DNA from: an uncultured Clostridia bacterium
GTDB taxonomy: Bacteria > Bacillota > Clostridia > Oscillospirales > Acutalibacteraceae
NCBI GenBank assembly: GCA_947584595.1
Contig: CANPWP010000001.1
Coordinates: 124,001-188,000, forward strand
Reading direction: 5' to 3'
DNA: 64,000 nucleotides
Below the pieces are notes generated by a model, which ran no database searches, was not told where the DNA came from, and saw only the letters and a list, made by a program, of their open reading frames with translations. Shown here one piece after another: positions 43,774 to 52,074 of this stretch. The translations under genes and the position numbers were made by a program. The first letter of the stretch is position 1; every line of letters begins with the position of its first letter.

Positions 43774-44718
43774 TTAAAGTGGAAGTCCCGTAAACAAATT
43801 TGTTTTTGTAAATAATTCAATAATGCTAATAATAAGCATTATTGCACCGACGATTGCCGTATAAATTACAAAAATAATCATTTTGTCTGTTTTTAATAAC
43901 CATTTAAAAATTACTATTGAAAAATAACCTACCACTGCGGCTGTAATCATACCTAAAATTACAGGTAAAAATTCAAATTTAATTCCTTCGGGAGCAGTTA
44001 AAGCGTCTTTACCCTCAAGCAGAGCTGCCGCAAGAATTGAGGGAATACCTAAAACAAAGGTAAAATCGAGAGCAGTCTGCTTGTTTATTCCTCTTAATTC
44101 CCCGACTGCAAGAGTTGTTCCCGAGCGGGATAAACCCGGAAAAACCGCCGCAAAAAGCTGTCCTATGCCAACGCATGCGGCGTCTGCCGCATTAAACTTA
44201 TGTCTGCCTGCTCCCTTTGAGGTCAAAATGCCTTTTTTTTCATATCTTGCTTTAGTTTTTTCGTTTGCACGAATACCCACAAAAAGCAAGATACTTGTTA
44301 CAATAAGTGATAACGCTACAACAATAAAGAATTTTTCCTGAGTAAAAATATCTGCCAAATCTTTTACGCTCATATCATTTCCGATTGGAACAAACAGCAA
44401 AAACAGCGGAATTAAACCGATTATAAGCATCATGATCAGGTTTCTGTCATAATTCATTTCACTCCACTTGAATTTGCCTTTAAAAATGTCTTTAACCATA
44501 TGTACAAGCTCTTTAAGTAAACGAACAATAAGCTTTCTGTAAAAAACCACTACTGCAAAAAGTGTTCCCAAATGGAGCATTACATTAAAAAACAAGTTAC
44601 CCTCTCCCTGAACACCCATAATATGCTGTGTTATGGAAAGATGACCTGAACTTGATACAGGAAGAAATTCCGTTAATCCCTGTACTATACCCTGAATAAT
44701 TGCCTCAAAAACTGACAT
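43774..44718 (-). CDS. uppP: Undecaprenyl-diphosphatase UppP (BacA family)
   Basis: Recycles the lipid carrier C55-PP for peptidoglycan synthesis and confers bacitracin tolerance. The 314-residue membrane protein has about eight helices, the N-terminal LTEFLPVSSSGHLSITQHIMG near residue 16 with catalytic-site residues, and FPGLSRSGTTLAVGELRG near 193. ATG follows GGAGGT. It lies between tepA and ftsK; it is 19 nt upstream of the ftsK start. Confidence 0.96.
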   Translation of the reverse strand: MSVFEAIIQGIVQGLTEFLPVSSSGHLSITQHIMGVQGEGNLFFNVMLHLGTLFAVVVFYRKLIVRLLKELVHMVKDIFKGKFKWSEMNYDRNLIMMLIIGLIPLFLLFVPIGNDMSVKDLADIFTQEKFFIVVALSLIVTSILLFVGIRANEKTKARYEKKGILTSKGAGRHKFNAADAACVGIGQLFAAVFPGLSRSGTTLAVGELRGINKQTALDFTFVLGIPSILAAALLEGKDALTAPEGIKFEFLPVILGMITAAVVGYFSIVIFKWLLKTDKMIIFVIYTAIVGAIMLIISIIELFTKTNLFTGLPL

Positions 44719-44770
44719 CAGCTACCTCCCGATTATGTATTCTTATGCAGAAGCATAAGAATTAGAATTA

Positions 44771-45616
44771 TTAATTTTTATCGCTTTTATCGATTTTATT
44801 TTTCTTTTTATCTTTTTTAATCATATCATATAAACAATCCATTGCCTGACTTAATGTTCCCACATTATCTATAAGACCTTCCTTTACTGCGTCCTTGCCG
44901 TTTAAAATCGTACCGATATCAAGTACAAGCTCGCCCGTATTCATAACAAGTTCATTGTAACGCTTCTTTGTAATTTTAGAATTCTCGCTGACAAATGTAG
45001 TTATTCTGTCCTGCATTCTCTGAAAATACTCAAAGGTTTGGGGAACACCTATTGTAAGACCCGTACTTCTGACGGGGTGAACCGTCATAGAAGCGCTTTT
45101 TGCAATAAAACTTTTTTTCGCCGCAACAGCCAACGGTATCCCAATCGAATGGCCTCCGCCCAATACAATAGATACCGTAGGCTTTTTCATGCCCGAAATC
45201 AGCTCTGCAATTGCAAGTCCTGCTTCAACATCACCGCCAACGGTATTCAAAAGAATTAAAAGACCGTCTATTCTTTCGTCCTCTTCAATTGATACAAGCA
45301 AAGGAATAACGTGTTCATATTTTGTAGTTTTATTCTGAGCGGGAAGAATATCATGCCCTTCAATCTGTCCTATAATTGTAAGACACTGAATTATAGAATC
45401 TCTGTGGCTTGTAACAACCGAACCTGTATTTTCTATTTGCTCGGTATGTTCCTCATTAATCGGGCTGTCGTTTGAAATTTCCGTTTCCGAATCATTTTCT
45501 GATGAATCATTTTCTGATGAATCGCTTTCAGAAGAGTCATTTTCATAAGAATCGTTTAATAATTTTTCCTTGTTTTCATCATCATATTTTTTATTTGAAT
45601 TAATATTTTTTGACAT
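44771..45616 (-). CDS. tepA: TepA/ClpP-like serine protease
   Basis: ClpP-fold protein linked in Bacillus to translocation and spore germination protein handling. The 281-residue protein has the nucleophile motif [12 protein letters not shown] and a catalytic-His motif [11 protein letters not shown], as in TepA. The first ~75 residues are a low-complexity Ser/Asp/Glu/Asn segment ([18 protein letters not shown]) of unknown purpose. I chose ATG 45616 after GGAGGTG; a longer start at 45649 has no site. Gene order tepA...ftsK recalls the ymfB-spoIIIE neighbourhood of Bacillus. Confidence 0.92.
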   Translation of the reverse strand: MSKNINSNKKYDDENKEKLLNDSYENDSSESDSSENDSSENDSETEISNDSPINEEHTEQIENTGSVVTSHRDSIIQCLTIIGQIEGHDILPAQNKTTKYEHVIPLLVSIEEDERIDGLLILLNTVGGDVEAGLAIAELISGMKKPTVSIVLGGGHSIGIPLAVAAKKSFIAKSASMTVHPVRSTGLTIGVPQTFEYFQRMQDRITTFVSENSKITKKRYNELVMNTGELVLDIGTILNGKDAVKEGLIDNVGTLSQAMDCLYDMIKKDKKKNKIDKSDKN

Positions 45617-45678
45617 TATGCTGCACCTCCATAACATAAGTTTTTCCAAAAAGTGCAGTATAATGTATATACTTATTT

Positions 45679-45707
45679 ATTATAGCATTATGAGAAAAAT
45701 TCTTCAA
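45679..45707 (-). promoter_or_regulatory. Promoter for the tepA-uppP-ftsK run
   Basis: On the minus strand TTGAAG (45707-45702), 17-nt spacer, TATAAT (45684-45679), about 60 nt before the tepA start. Confidence 0.65.
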
Positions 45708-45806
45708 GAAAATTCCGTTTTTTTCTAAATTATAATATTATATATAAATTTTTATAGTATTCTGTATAATAGTAAGTTATATATTTTTATGTGGAGTGTG
45801 ATTTTT

Positions 45807-47087
45807 TTGGACCCTAACATAATTTATGCTGTTGCAATTGTGATTTGCGTATTTTTATCGGCAATATTTTCATCAATTGAAACAGCAGTTTCATTCACTA
45901 ATACAATAAGAATGAAAAATTATGCCGAAAACGGCAGCAAAAAAGCAAAAAATGCACTTTATATTCTTGACCATTTCGATAAAGCATTAACTGCAATACT
46001 CATTTGCAATAATTTGGTAAATTTAGGGTGTTCTTCCATTGCTACGGTTCTTTGCCTGAATCTTTTCGGTGATGCAGGTGCGGCGATATCTACAGGTATT
46101 GTAACTTTGCTTATTCTTACCTTTGGCGAAATTATCCCAAAATGTCTTGCTAAAGAATATAACGAAGCATTTGTGTTTAAGCTTGGCGGTCTTTTAAAAG
46201 GGTTAATGATAATTCTCACTCCTGTTATATTTATATTCGTTAAAATTAAAGAGCTTGCACTTAAAATAACCGGCGAAACAAAAGAACAGCCTGATGTTAC
46301 CGAAGATGAACTTAAATCTCTTGTAGAAACAATTGAAGAACAGGGTGTTCTTGAAGAAACCGAACGAGAAATGGTACAGTCTGTTCTTGATTTTGACGAA
46401 AAAACCGCTATTGAAATCCTCACTCCGAGGGTTGATGTATCGGCTATTGATATTGAGGATGATTTCAACACAATTAAAGATTTGATTTTAGAAAACAGAT
46501 ATTCCCGTATTCCTGTATATGAGGATACTATTGATAATATTATCGGAATTTTGCACACAAGAGATTTTCTTGAAGAGCTTGCAAAAAATAAAACTCCCGA
46601 TGTAAGAAAGCTTATTCAGCCAGCATACTTTATATTCAACACGCAAAAGCTCTCTAAAATTTTAAGCGACTTTAAGCGCAAAAAACTTCACATTGCTATT
46701 GTTACAGACGAATACGGCGGAACGCTGGGAATTGTAACAATGGAGGATTTAATTGAAGAAATAGTCGGAGAGATCTGGGACGAAGATGAAGAAATAGAGC
46801 GTATGTTTACTAAAATCGGCGACAATGAATTTTTAGTAAGCGGCGATATGGAGCTTGAAGATATGCTTGAGCTGTTTGAAATTGACAGCAAGCATCTTGA
46901 TAATGAAAACCAAACAGTAGGCGGTCTTATTCTTGATAAGTTTGGAACAATTCCGAAAAAGGGCGACAATTTCATTTTTACGGGACTGAAAATATCCGTA
47001 AGAGAAGTAAACGGTCAGCGTATTAAAAGGGCCTTGGTTAAAAAGGTTGAAAATGAAGAACAGGAAGATACCTCCGATAAAAAATAA
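45807..47087 (+). CDS. CNNM/CorC-family membrane protein (DUF21-CBS-CorC_HlyC)
   Basis: A 426-residue protein in three parts: DUF21 membrane domain with four helices (residues ~1-185, starting NIIYAVAIVICVFLSAIF, with TFGEIIPKCLA near 115), two CBS domains (~200-330, EILTPRVDVSAID, RYSRIPVYEDTIDNIIGILH), and a C-terminal CorC_HlyC domain (~345-420). Proposed divalent-cation export or regulation; older names 'hemolysin' are misleading. Start TTG 45807 is preferred because GGAG lies 8-10 nt upstream; ATG 45789 lacks a site. Confidence 0.9.
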   Translation: MDPNIIYAVAIVICVFLSAIFSSIETAVSFTNTIRMKNYAENGSKKAKNALYILDHFDKALTAILICNNLVNLGCSSIATVLCLNLFGDAGAAISTGIVTLLILTFGEIIPKCLAKEYNEAFVFKLGGLLKGLMIILTPVIFIFVKIKELALKITGETKEQPDVTEDELKSLVETIEEQGVLEETEREMVQSVLDFDEKTAIEILTPRVDVSAIDIEDDFNTIKDLILENRYSRIPVYEDTIDNIIGILHTRDFLEELAKNKTPDVRKLIQPAYFIFNTQKLSKILSDFKRKKLHIAIVTDEYGGTLGIVTMEDLIEEIVGEIWDEDEEIERMFTKIGDNEFLVSGDMELEDMLELFEIDSKHLDNENQTVGGLILDKFGTIPKKGDNFIFTGLKISVREVNGQRIKRALVKKVENEEQEDTSDKK

Positions 47088-47092
47088 AATTC

Positions 47093-47143
47093 AAATGCAC
47101 CTAAAATTTTGTTGTATGCAGAAAATCAGGGTGCATTTTATTT
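47093..47143 (+). terminator. Terminator after the CorC-type gene
   Basis: AAATGCACCt pairs with aGGGTGCATTT around a long loop, followed by TATTTATT. Confidence 0.6.
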
Positions 47144-47230
47144 ATTAATTGGCAGTCTTTCCGTCACCGACTGCGACAAGCGGCTAAAAACGCTTTTGTT
47201 ATAAATTAATAGGTATGTTTCGATGAATTA

Positions 47231-47299
47231 GTCGGCGACAAGGGGGTTTGCACCCTTGTCTCTACGAGTTTTTGAAAAAGCTCGACCAAAACTTTTAAT
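47231..47299. repeat. Dispersed repeat, family 3, copy 1
   Basis: GTCGGCGACAAGGGGGTTTGCACCCTTGTC then CGAGTTTTTGAAAAAGCTCGACCAAAACTTTTAA. It can fold into two hairpins (ACAAGGG/CCCTTGT and GAGTTTTT/AAAAAGCTC-like). A related copy is at 51973-52054. Intergenic; the rest of the gap (47144-47230 and 47300-47415) shows no gene. Confidence 0.75.
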
Positions 47300-47415
47300 A
47301 TTTCATAAAAAATTTTCAATATATAAACCGAAACTTTTAATTTTTAATTACTTTACGCAGCAGCAAAAATATTGTAAAATTATATTTATATTATACTTTA
47401 TTTACGGAGTAAAAA

Positions 47416-48159
47416 ATGCTTAAAGAAAATGAACATTATGAGCCGTTGGGCAATAATATTAAGGTTATAGTAAGCGATAAGCACCATTTTTCTACAGATA
47501 CTATTCTTCTTGCAAATTTTGCAATGCCTAAAAAGCACGATAAATCCGTAGAACTTGGAACAGGCTGCGGAACTATACCTCTTATATGGGCAAGGGAATT
47601 AGGGAAAAATCTTAATGTTACCGCTGTGGAAATTCAGGAAGACGCCTACAATATGATTAAGCGTTCCGTTTTAATTAACGGTCTTGGAAAATACATAACT
47701 CCCGTTCACGGCGATTTGAGAAACTTAAGAAGTAAATTAAGATACGGCTACTATGACCTTGTTGTATGCAATCCTCCCTATAAGCTCAGCGGAAGCGGTA
47801 TTGTAAACCCTGAAAAAGAAAAGCATATTGCCCGTCATGAAGAAACCTGTACCTTAGACGACATTGTAAGCTGTGCCGCAAGGCTTTTACAATTCGGCGG
47901 AAGATTCTGTTTATGCCAAAGACCTGAAAGACTCTGTGATGTTATGGAATCAATGCGCAAACATCATATTGAGCCAAAGCGTTTACGTTTTGTTCAGCAA
48001 AGACAGTCCAAAGAACCCAAATTGTTTTTAATTGAGGGCAGACGAAACGGAAACAAAGGCAGTTTAAAGGTTGAGCCCGTTTTGTTTATTGAAGACGAAA
48101 ACGGCGGTTTCTCAAAAGAGATGCTGGAAATTTACGGAAGTTACAAATTCGGAGAATGA
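47416..48159 (+). CDS. trmN6: tRNA1(Val) adenine-37 N6-methyltransferase (TrmN6/YabB family)
   Basis: A 247-residue SAM methyltransferase with motif I VELGTGCGTIPLIWA near residue 50 and catalytic motif VVCNPPYKLSG near 118. Family members methylate A37 of tRNA-Val; function here is by homology. Directly followed by rsmI with a 4-nt gap, and the same pair occurs next to each other in many Firmicutes. Confidence 0.9.
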   Translation: MLKENEHYEPLGNNIKVIVSDKHHFSTDTILLANFAMPKKHDKSVELGTGCGTIPLIWARELGKNLNVTAVEIQEDAYNMIKRSVLINGLGKYITPVHGDLRNLRSKLRYGYYDLVVCNPPYKLSGSGIVNPEKEKHIARHEETCTLDDIVSCAARLLQFGGRFCLCQRPERLCDVMESMRKHHIEPKRLRFVQQRQSKEPKLFLIEGRRNGNKGSLKVEPVLFIEDENGGFSKEMLEIYGSYKFGE

Positions 48160-48163
48160 TAAA

Positions 48164-48991
48164 ATGTACGGAACTTTATATGTAGTGGGAACGCCAATCG
48201 GCAATTTGTCAGATTTATCCCCCAGGGCAGTTGAAACCTTATCAACGGTAGATTTTATTGCCGCTGAGGATACAAGAGTAACATTAAAGCTGTTAAACCA
48301 CTTTGGAATAAAAAAGCCTATGATAAGCTATTTTGAGCATAATAAGCGTGAGCGTGGAGAAATTATATGCGGCCGTATTATACAAGGTGAAAGCTGTGCA
48401 ATCGTAACCGATGCAGGAATGCCCTGTATTTCAGACCCGGGAGAAGATTTGATAAAGCTTTGTGAGGAAAAAAACATAAAAACTATTGTTGTCCCCGGAC
48501 CAAGTGCCCTTATATCCGCACTTGCGGTATCAGGACTTGAAACGGGCAGATTTACGTTTGAGGGTTTTTTAAGCGTTAATAAAAAAAGCAGAAAAGACCA
48601 CTTAAACAGCCTGAAAAAAGAAAAACGCACAATGATTTTTTATGAAGCGCCCCACAAGCTTCCTGCAACTTTAAAGGATTTATATGAATTTTTCGGAGAA
48701 AGAAAGCTGACAATTGTAAGAGAAATTACAAAAATTCACGAGGAAACTATTCGCACCAATACAAAATACGCAGCAGAAAATTTATCAGACGGCAGTATAA
48801 AAGGTGAAATCGTGCTAATTCTTGAGGGCGATAAAACCTCAGAGCAGGAAGGGTCTGAATACACACTCGATACAGCAGTTGAGCTTGCAAAAAAGCTTAT
48901 GGAAAAAGGTCAGAAGCCCTCTGATGCGGCTAAGGAAGCGGCATCAATATCAGGTTTTAAGAAAAATGAAATTTACAGGAATTTGGTATAA
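48164..48991 (+). CDS. rsmI: 16S rRNA (cytidine(1402)-2'-O)-methyltransferase
   Basis: Methylates the ribose of C1402 in 16S rRNA. The 275-residue protein starts MYGTLYVVGTPIGNL with tetrapyrrole-methylase-like motifs (VGTPIGNLSDLSPRAVETL, AAEDTRVTLKLL, VTDAGMPCISDPGEDL, GPSALISALAVSG). ATG 48164 follows GGAGAATGAT. A longer frame from 48071 runs within trmN6 and is unlikely. It ends TAATG, overlapping folC by 1 nt. Confidence 0.95.
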   Translation: MYGTLYVVGTPIGNLSDLSPRAVETLSTVDFIAAEDTRVTLKLLNHFGIKKPMISYFEHNKRERGEIICGRIIQGESCAIVTDAGMPCISDPGEDLIKLCEEKNIKTIVVPGPSALISALAVSGLETGRFTFEGFLSVNKKSRKDHLNSLKKEKRTMIFYEAPHKLPATLKDLYEFFGERKLTIVREITKIHEETIRTNTKYAAENLSDGSIKGEIVLILEGDKTSEQEGSEYTLDTAVELAKKLMEKGQKPSDAAKEAASISGFKKNEIYRNLV

Positions 48992-50277
48992 TGACTTACG
49001 AAAATGCACTTGAAAAAATACACTCTCTTTTAACTTTCGGCTCACGCCCCGGTCTTGACAGAATTAAAACTCTGCTTAAAATTATGGGCAATCCTCAGGA
49101 TAATTTAAAATTTATTCATATTGCAGGCACAAACGGCAAAGGCTCTGTTTGCCAGATGTTATCTTCGGTTTTAACAATGCAGGGCTATAAAACGGGGCTT
49201 TTTATTTCCCCTTATATTACAGATTTCAGAGAGCGTATTCAGATAAACGGAAAAATGATTTCAGAAGATGAACTTATTAATGCCGTTGAAGAAACATTCC
49301 CATTAGTTGAATATTTAAGAAAAAAAGACTGTATAATTACAGAATTTGAATACGTTATGGCGCTTGAATTTTATATTCACAACAAAGCAAACTGTGATGT
49401 TGTTGTGCTTGAAACAGGTATGGGCGGACTTTTAGACTGCACAAATGTAATTAAACCTCCCCTGTGTTCGGTAATTACTGCAATCGGTCTTGACCACACT
49501 GAAATTTTAGGCAGTACAATAGAGGAAGTTGCCATGCAAAAATGCGGAATTATTAAACCTGACAGCTTTGTGGTTACTTCTATACAGGAAGAAAAGGCTA
49601 TGAGGGTTATTGAAGATACTGCCAAAAAAAAGAGAGTACCCCTTTATAAAAGTGAAGATTTCAACATTCAGGTTGTTTCATCCGATATTGAAAAGACTGT
49701 TTTAAAGTACAACAATCTTGAAATTACCTTGCATTTAACGGGACTTCACCAAATTGAAAATGCAAAAACAGCTTTAACCGTTCTTGAAAATTTACGCTGT
49801 AAGGGAATTTTAAAGATAGATGACACAAGTCTTGTAAAAGGCTTTAAAAAGGCAGTAAACCCTGCAAGACTTGAAATAATAAGCAGAAATCCGCTTGTCT
49901 TACTGGACGGCGCTCACAATCCCAACGGAATAGAAGCTCTGAAAAAATCCCTTGATTTTTATATTAAAGGCAAAAAGAAAATCTGCATTTTAGGAATGTT
50001 AAGAGACAAGGACAGCTTATCCTCTATAAAACTTTTAGAAAATACATTTGAGGAGGTTGTAACCGTTCCCATTAACAACCCAAGATCATTAAACGAAATT
50101 GAGCTTTACAGCAAATGTTTAGGTCACTTTAAAAAAGTCACCCCTAAAAAGGAAATTTTTTCTGCCTTTGATTATGCTTACAATAAGGCAAAAGAAAAAA
50201 ATTTTGCGCTTATAATTTGCGGTTCTCTCTATCTTTCAGGAGAAATTCGACCATATGCTTTGGAAAAAACAAAATAA
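48991..50277 (+). CDS. folC: Folylpolyglutamate/dihydrofolate synthase
   Basis: Adds glutamate to folates. The 428-residue protein has the Mur-ligase-like ATP site FIHIAGTNGKGSVCQML near residue 40, ETGMGGLLDCTNV near 139, TAIGLDHTEILG near 160 and the C-terminal LLDGAHNPNGIEALK near 306. Start ATG overlaps the rsmI stop. A hairpin separates it from the spoIIA operon. Confidence 0.95.
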   Translation: MTYENALEKIHSLLTFGSRPGLDRIKTLLKIMGNPQDNLKFIHIAGTNGKGSVCQMLSSVLTMQGYKTGLFISPYITDFRERIQINGKMISEDELINAVEETFPLVEYLRKKDCIITEFEYVMALEFYIHNKANCDVVVLETGMGGLLDCTNVIKPPLCSVITAIGLDHTEILGSTIEEVAMQKCGIIKPDSFVVTSIQEEKAMRVIEDTAKKKRVPLYKSEDFNIQVVSSDIEKTVLKYNNLEITLHLTGLHQIENAKTALTVLENLRCKGILKIDDTSLVKGFKKAVNPARLEIISRNPLVLLDGAHNPNGIEALKKSLDFYIKGKKKICILGMLRDKDSLSSIKLLENTFEEVVTVPINNPRSLNEIELYSKCLGHFKKVTPKKEIFSAFDYAYNKAKEKNFALIICGSLYLSGEIRPYALEKTK

Positions 50278-50314
50278 AATTATTTTTAGACAAGTGAATA
50301 ATACAAATTTTTCA

Positions 50315-50348
50315 GTCCATACTTATTATTATAAGTATGGACATTTTA
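50315..50348 (+). terminator. Hairpin between folC and spoIIAA
   Basis: GTCCATACTTAT pairs with ATAAGTATGGAC around a 4-nt loop (TATT), followed by a T-rich stretch ATTTTATTTT. It likely ends the folC transcript and lies just ahead of the sporulation operon. Confidence 0.7.
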
Positions 50349-50380
50349 TTTTAATATTGCTTAAGAACAGGAAGTTAAAA

Positions 50381-50683
50381 ATGGTAAGAACAGAATTTGA
50401 TAACAATACTTTAACCGCCTTTTTATCTGGTGAAATTGACCATAACTGTGCCTCATCAATAAGGAACCAGATAGACGGCCAGGCAGAGAACCTGCATCCT
50501 AAAACATTAAAGCTTGATTTTTCCAAAGTAAGTTTTATGGACAGTTCCGGCATAGGTCTTATTATGGGCAGATACAGAACAATGTCACTGTTGGGCGGTA
50601 ACTTAAAAATCGTAAATATTCCTCAAAGACTTCAAAAAATTGTAGAGCTTTCGGGAGTTGGAGCATTGGGGGTATTAAAATGA
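50381..50683 (+). CDS. spoIIAA: Anti-sigma-F factor antagonist SpoIIAA
   Basis: A 100-residue STAS-domain protein. The phosphorylation loop FMDSSGIGLIMGRY is at residues 52-65; the regulatory Ser is Ser56, matching Ser58 of the Bacillus protein. Start ATG 50381 follows AGGAAGT at 10 nt. By homology, dephosphorylated SpoIIAA releases sigma-F from SpoIIAB in the forespore. First gene of a compact operon; it overlaps spoIIAB by 4 nt. Confidence 0.95.
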   Translation: MVRTEFDNNTLTAFLSGEIDHNCASSIRNQIDGQAENLHPKTLKLDFSKVSFMDSSGIGLIMGRYRTMSLLGGNLKIVNIPQRLQKIVELSGVGALGVLK

Positions 50684-51117
50684 AAATATTAAACGAGATG
50701 AACGTAAGTTTTTTAAGCAAAAGTTGTAACGAAAGCTTTGCGAGAAGTGTTGTGGCGTCTTTTGTATTAAACCTTGACCCTACAATAAACGAAATTGCAG
50801 ATATTAAAACCGCCGTATCCGAGGCCGTTACAAATGCAATCGTTCACGGATATAAATTGGAAAGCGGTATTATATACATAAATGCAAAGATAACCAATAC
50901 AAATAAGGTAATAATTAAAATTCGTGACAAGGGATGCGGTATTGAAGATGTAGAAAAAGCAATGGAACCACTTTTCACAACTGCTCCCGAAGAAGAAAGG
51001 GCAGGACTGGGCTTTGCCGTTATGCAAAGCTTTATGGACAGTGTAAGGGTTTCTTCCAAGCCGCAAAAGGGTACAACCGTAACTATGGAAAAATTCATAA
51101 TCCCAAGAACAAAATGA
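50680..51117 (+). CDS. spoIIAB: Anti-sigma-F factor SpoIIAB (serine kinase)
   Basis: A 145-residue GHKL ATPase/kinase: N box AVSEAVTNAIVHGY near residues 45-58, G1 box IRDKGCGIEDV near 83, and a lid region RAGLGFAVMQSFMDSV near 107-122. By homology it binds sigma-F in the presence of ATP and phosphorylates SpoIIAA. ATG overlaps the stop of spoIIAA; it overlaps sigF by 4 nt. Confidence 0.95.
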   Translation: MKILNEMNVSFLSKSCNESFARSVVASFVLNLDPTINEIADIKTAVSEAVTNAIVHGYKLESGIIYINAKITNTNKVIIKIRDKGCGIEDVEKAMEPLFTTAPEEERAGLGFAVMQSFMDSVRVSSKPQKGTTVTMEKFIIPRTK

Positions 51118-51770
51118 GCAGTCGGGAAATAATTATTGAAGAAAATTTAGGACTTGTACACGCCTGCTGTAAACGCTTTAAAAACAGAGGGATTGAATAC
51201 GAAGATTTATATTCCGCAGGCTGTTTAGGACTTGTAAAAGCAACAAAAAATTTTAACTTTGATAAAAACGTTAAGTTTTCAACCTATGCAGTACCTGTCA
51301 TTTTAGGAGAAATAAAACAACTTTTCAGAGAAGCAGGAACTGTTAAAGTAAGCAGAAGTTTAAAAGAACTTTCAATTAAAGCAAAAAAGGCAAGTGAAGA
51401 ATACAAAAAAGCTACAGGGGAGGATATTTCGATTATTCTTCTTGCAGAAAAGCTTAATACATCTGTTGAAAAAACAATGGACGCACTAAACTGTACCCAG
51501 TTTCCCCTGTCACTTACTCAGGATACAAACGACGAGGAACATACTCTTGAAATCCCTGTTGATTCTACAGAAGAAAAGCTGACGGAACATATGTCATTAA
51601 ATCAGGCGATAGAACAGCTTAACAAAGAGGACAAAGATTTAATCGTTTTAAGATATTACAAACAAAAAACACAGTCGCAAACTGCCAAAGAGCTTGGTAT
51701 GACGCAGGTTCAGGTAAGCAGGCGGGAAAAGAAAATTTTACTGTCGATCAGACAAAAGCTTATAGTTTAA
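51114..51770 (+). CDS. sigF: Forespore sigma factor F
   Basis: A 218-residue sigma-70 family factor with region 2 (LGLVHACCKRFKNRGIEYEDLYSAGCLGLVKA near residues 10-41, YAVPVILGEIKQLFR near 59) and region 4 (LRYYKQKTQSQTAKELGMTQVQVSRREK near 181-209). Position as third gene of a spoIIAA-spoIIAB-sigF operon identifies it as sigma-F. It is somewhat shorter than the Bacillus protein (255 residues). A terminator follows at 51795. Confidence 0.95.
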   Translation: MSSREIIIEENLGLVHACCKRFKNRGIEYEDLYSAGCLGLVKATKNFNFDKNVKFSTYAVPVILGEIKQLFREAGTVKVSRSLKELSIKAKKASEEYKKATGEDISIILLAEKLNTSVEKTMDALNCTQFPLSLTQDTNDEEHTLEIPVDSTEEKLTEHMSLNQAIEQLNKEDKDLIVLRYYKQKTQSQTAKELGMTQVQVSRREKKILLSIRQKLIV

Positions 51771-51794
51771 TCCTCCATATAATTATATATTCTA

Positions 51795-51840
51795 AATGGA
51801 CTGGCTCAAAACTGGATTTGTTTTGAATCAGTCCATTATT
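51795..51840 (+). terminator. Terminator of the spoIIA operon
   Basis: AATGGACTG...TCAAAA pairs with TTTTGA...CAGTCCATT around a short loop; followed by ATTCTAT, so a weak T tract. Confidence 0.7.
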
Positions 51841-51870
51841 CTATCTAAAATTATTCCTATTTTAAACAGT

Positions 51871-51958
51871 AAAAAGCTGCCGTGGGCTGCACATATTCGG
51901 GCAGACAGCACCATATATAAACGCTCTTTTGTGCCCGACTGTTTCCGAGCAGTTTTCC
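51871..51958. repeat. Dispersed repeat, family 2, copy 3
   Basis: AAAAAGCTGCCGTGGGCTGC, then CGGGCAGACAGCACCATATA, TTTTGTGCCCGACTG and CCGAGCAGTTTTCC. It contains an inverted repeat of CGGGCA with TGCCCG about 30 nt apart. The short open frame across this and the next repeat is not a gene. Confidence 0.85.
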
Positions 51959-51972
51959 ATAAGGTAAAAATA

Positions 51973-52054
51973 GTTTCGCCGCAAATCGGCGGCGACAAAG
52001 GGCTTTGCCCTTTGAAACCACGAGCTTTTCTAAAAGCTCAACCAAAACTTTTAC
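51973..52054. repeat. Dispersed repeat, family 3, copy 2
   Basis: Three hairpins in a row: GCCGCAAATCGGC (a GCCG/CGGC stem), AAAGGGCTTTGCCCTTT and GAGCTTTTCTAAAAGCTC, then AACCAAAACTTTTAC. It matches copy 1 at 47231 in order, with CGGCGACAA and GAGCTTTT...AAAAGCTC-ACCAAAACTTTTA shared. It directly follows family 2 copy 3 and overlies the downstream side of the next gene. Confidence 0.8.
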
Positions 52055-52074
52055 TTTTCTCAAATAAAACTTTA

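Noticed and set aside
45959-46558. Long antisense frame inside the CorC-type gene
   Set aside because: Its composition mirrors the sense gene and no ribosome binding site precedes it.
48071-48163. Longer N-terminus for rsmI
   Set aside because: The extra residues lie in trmN6 and a good ribosome binding site marks the ATG at 48164.
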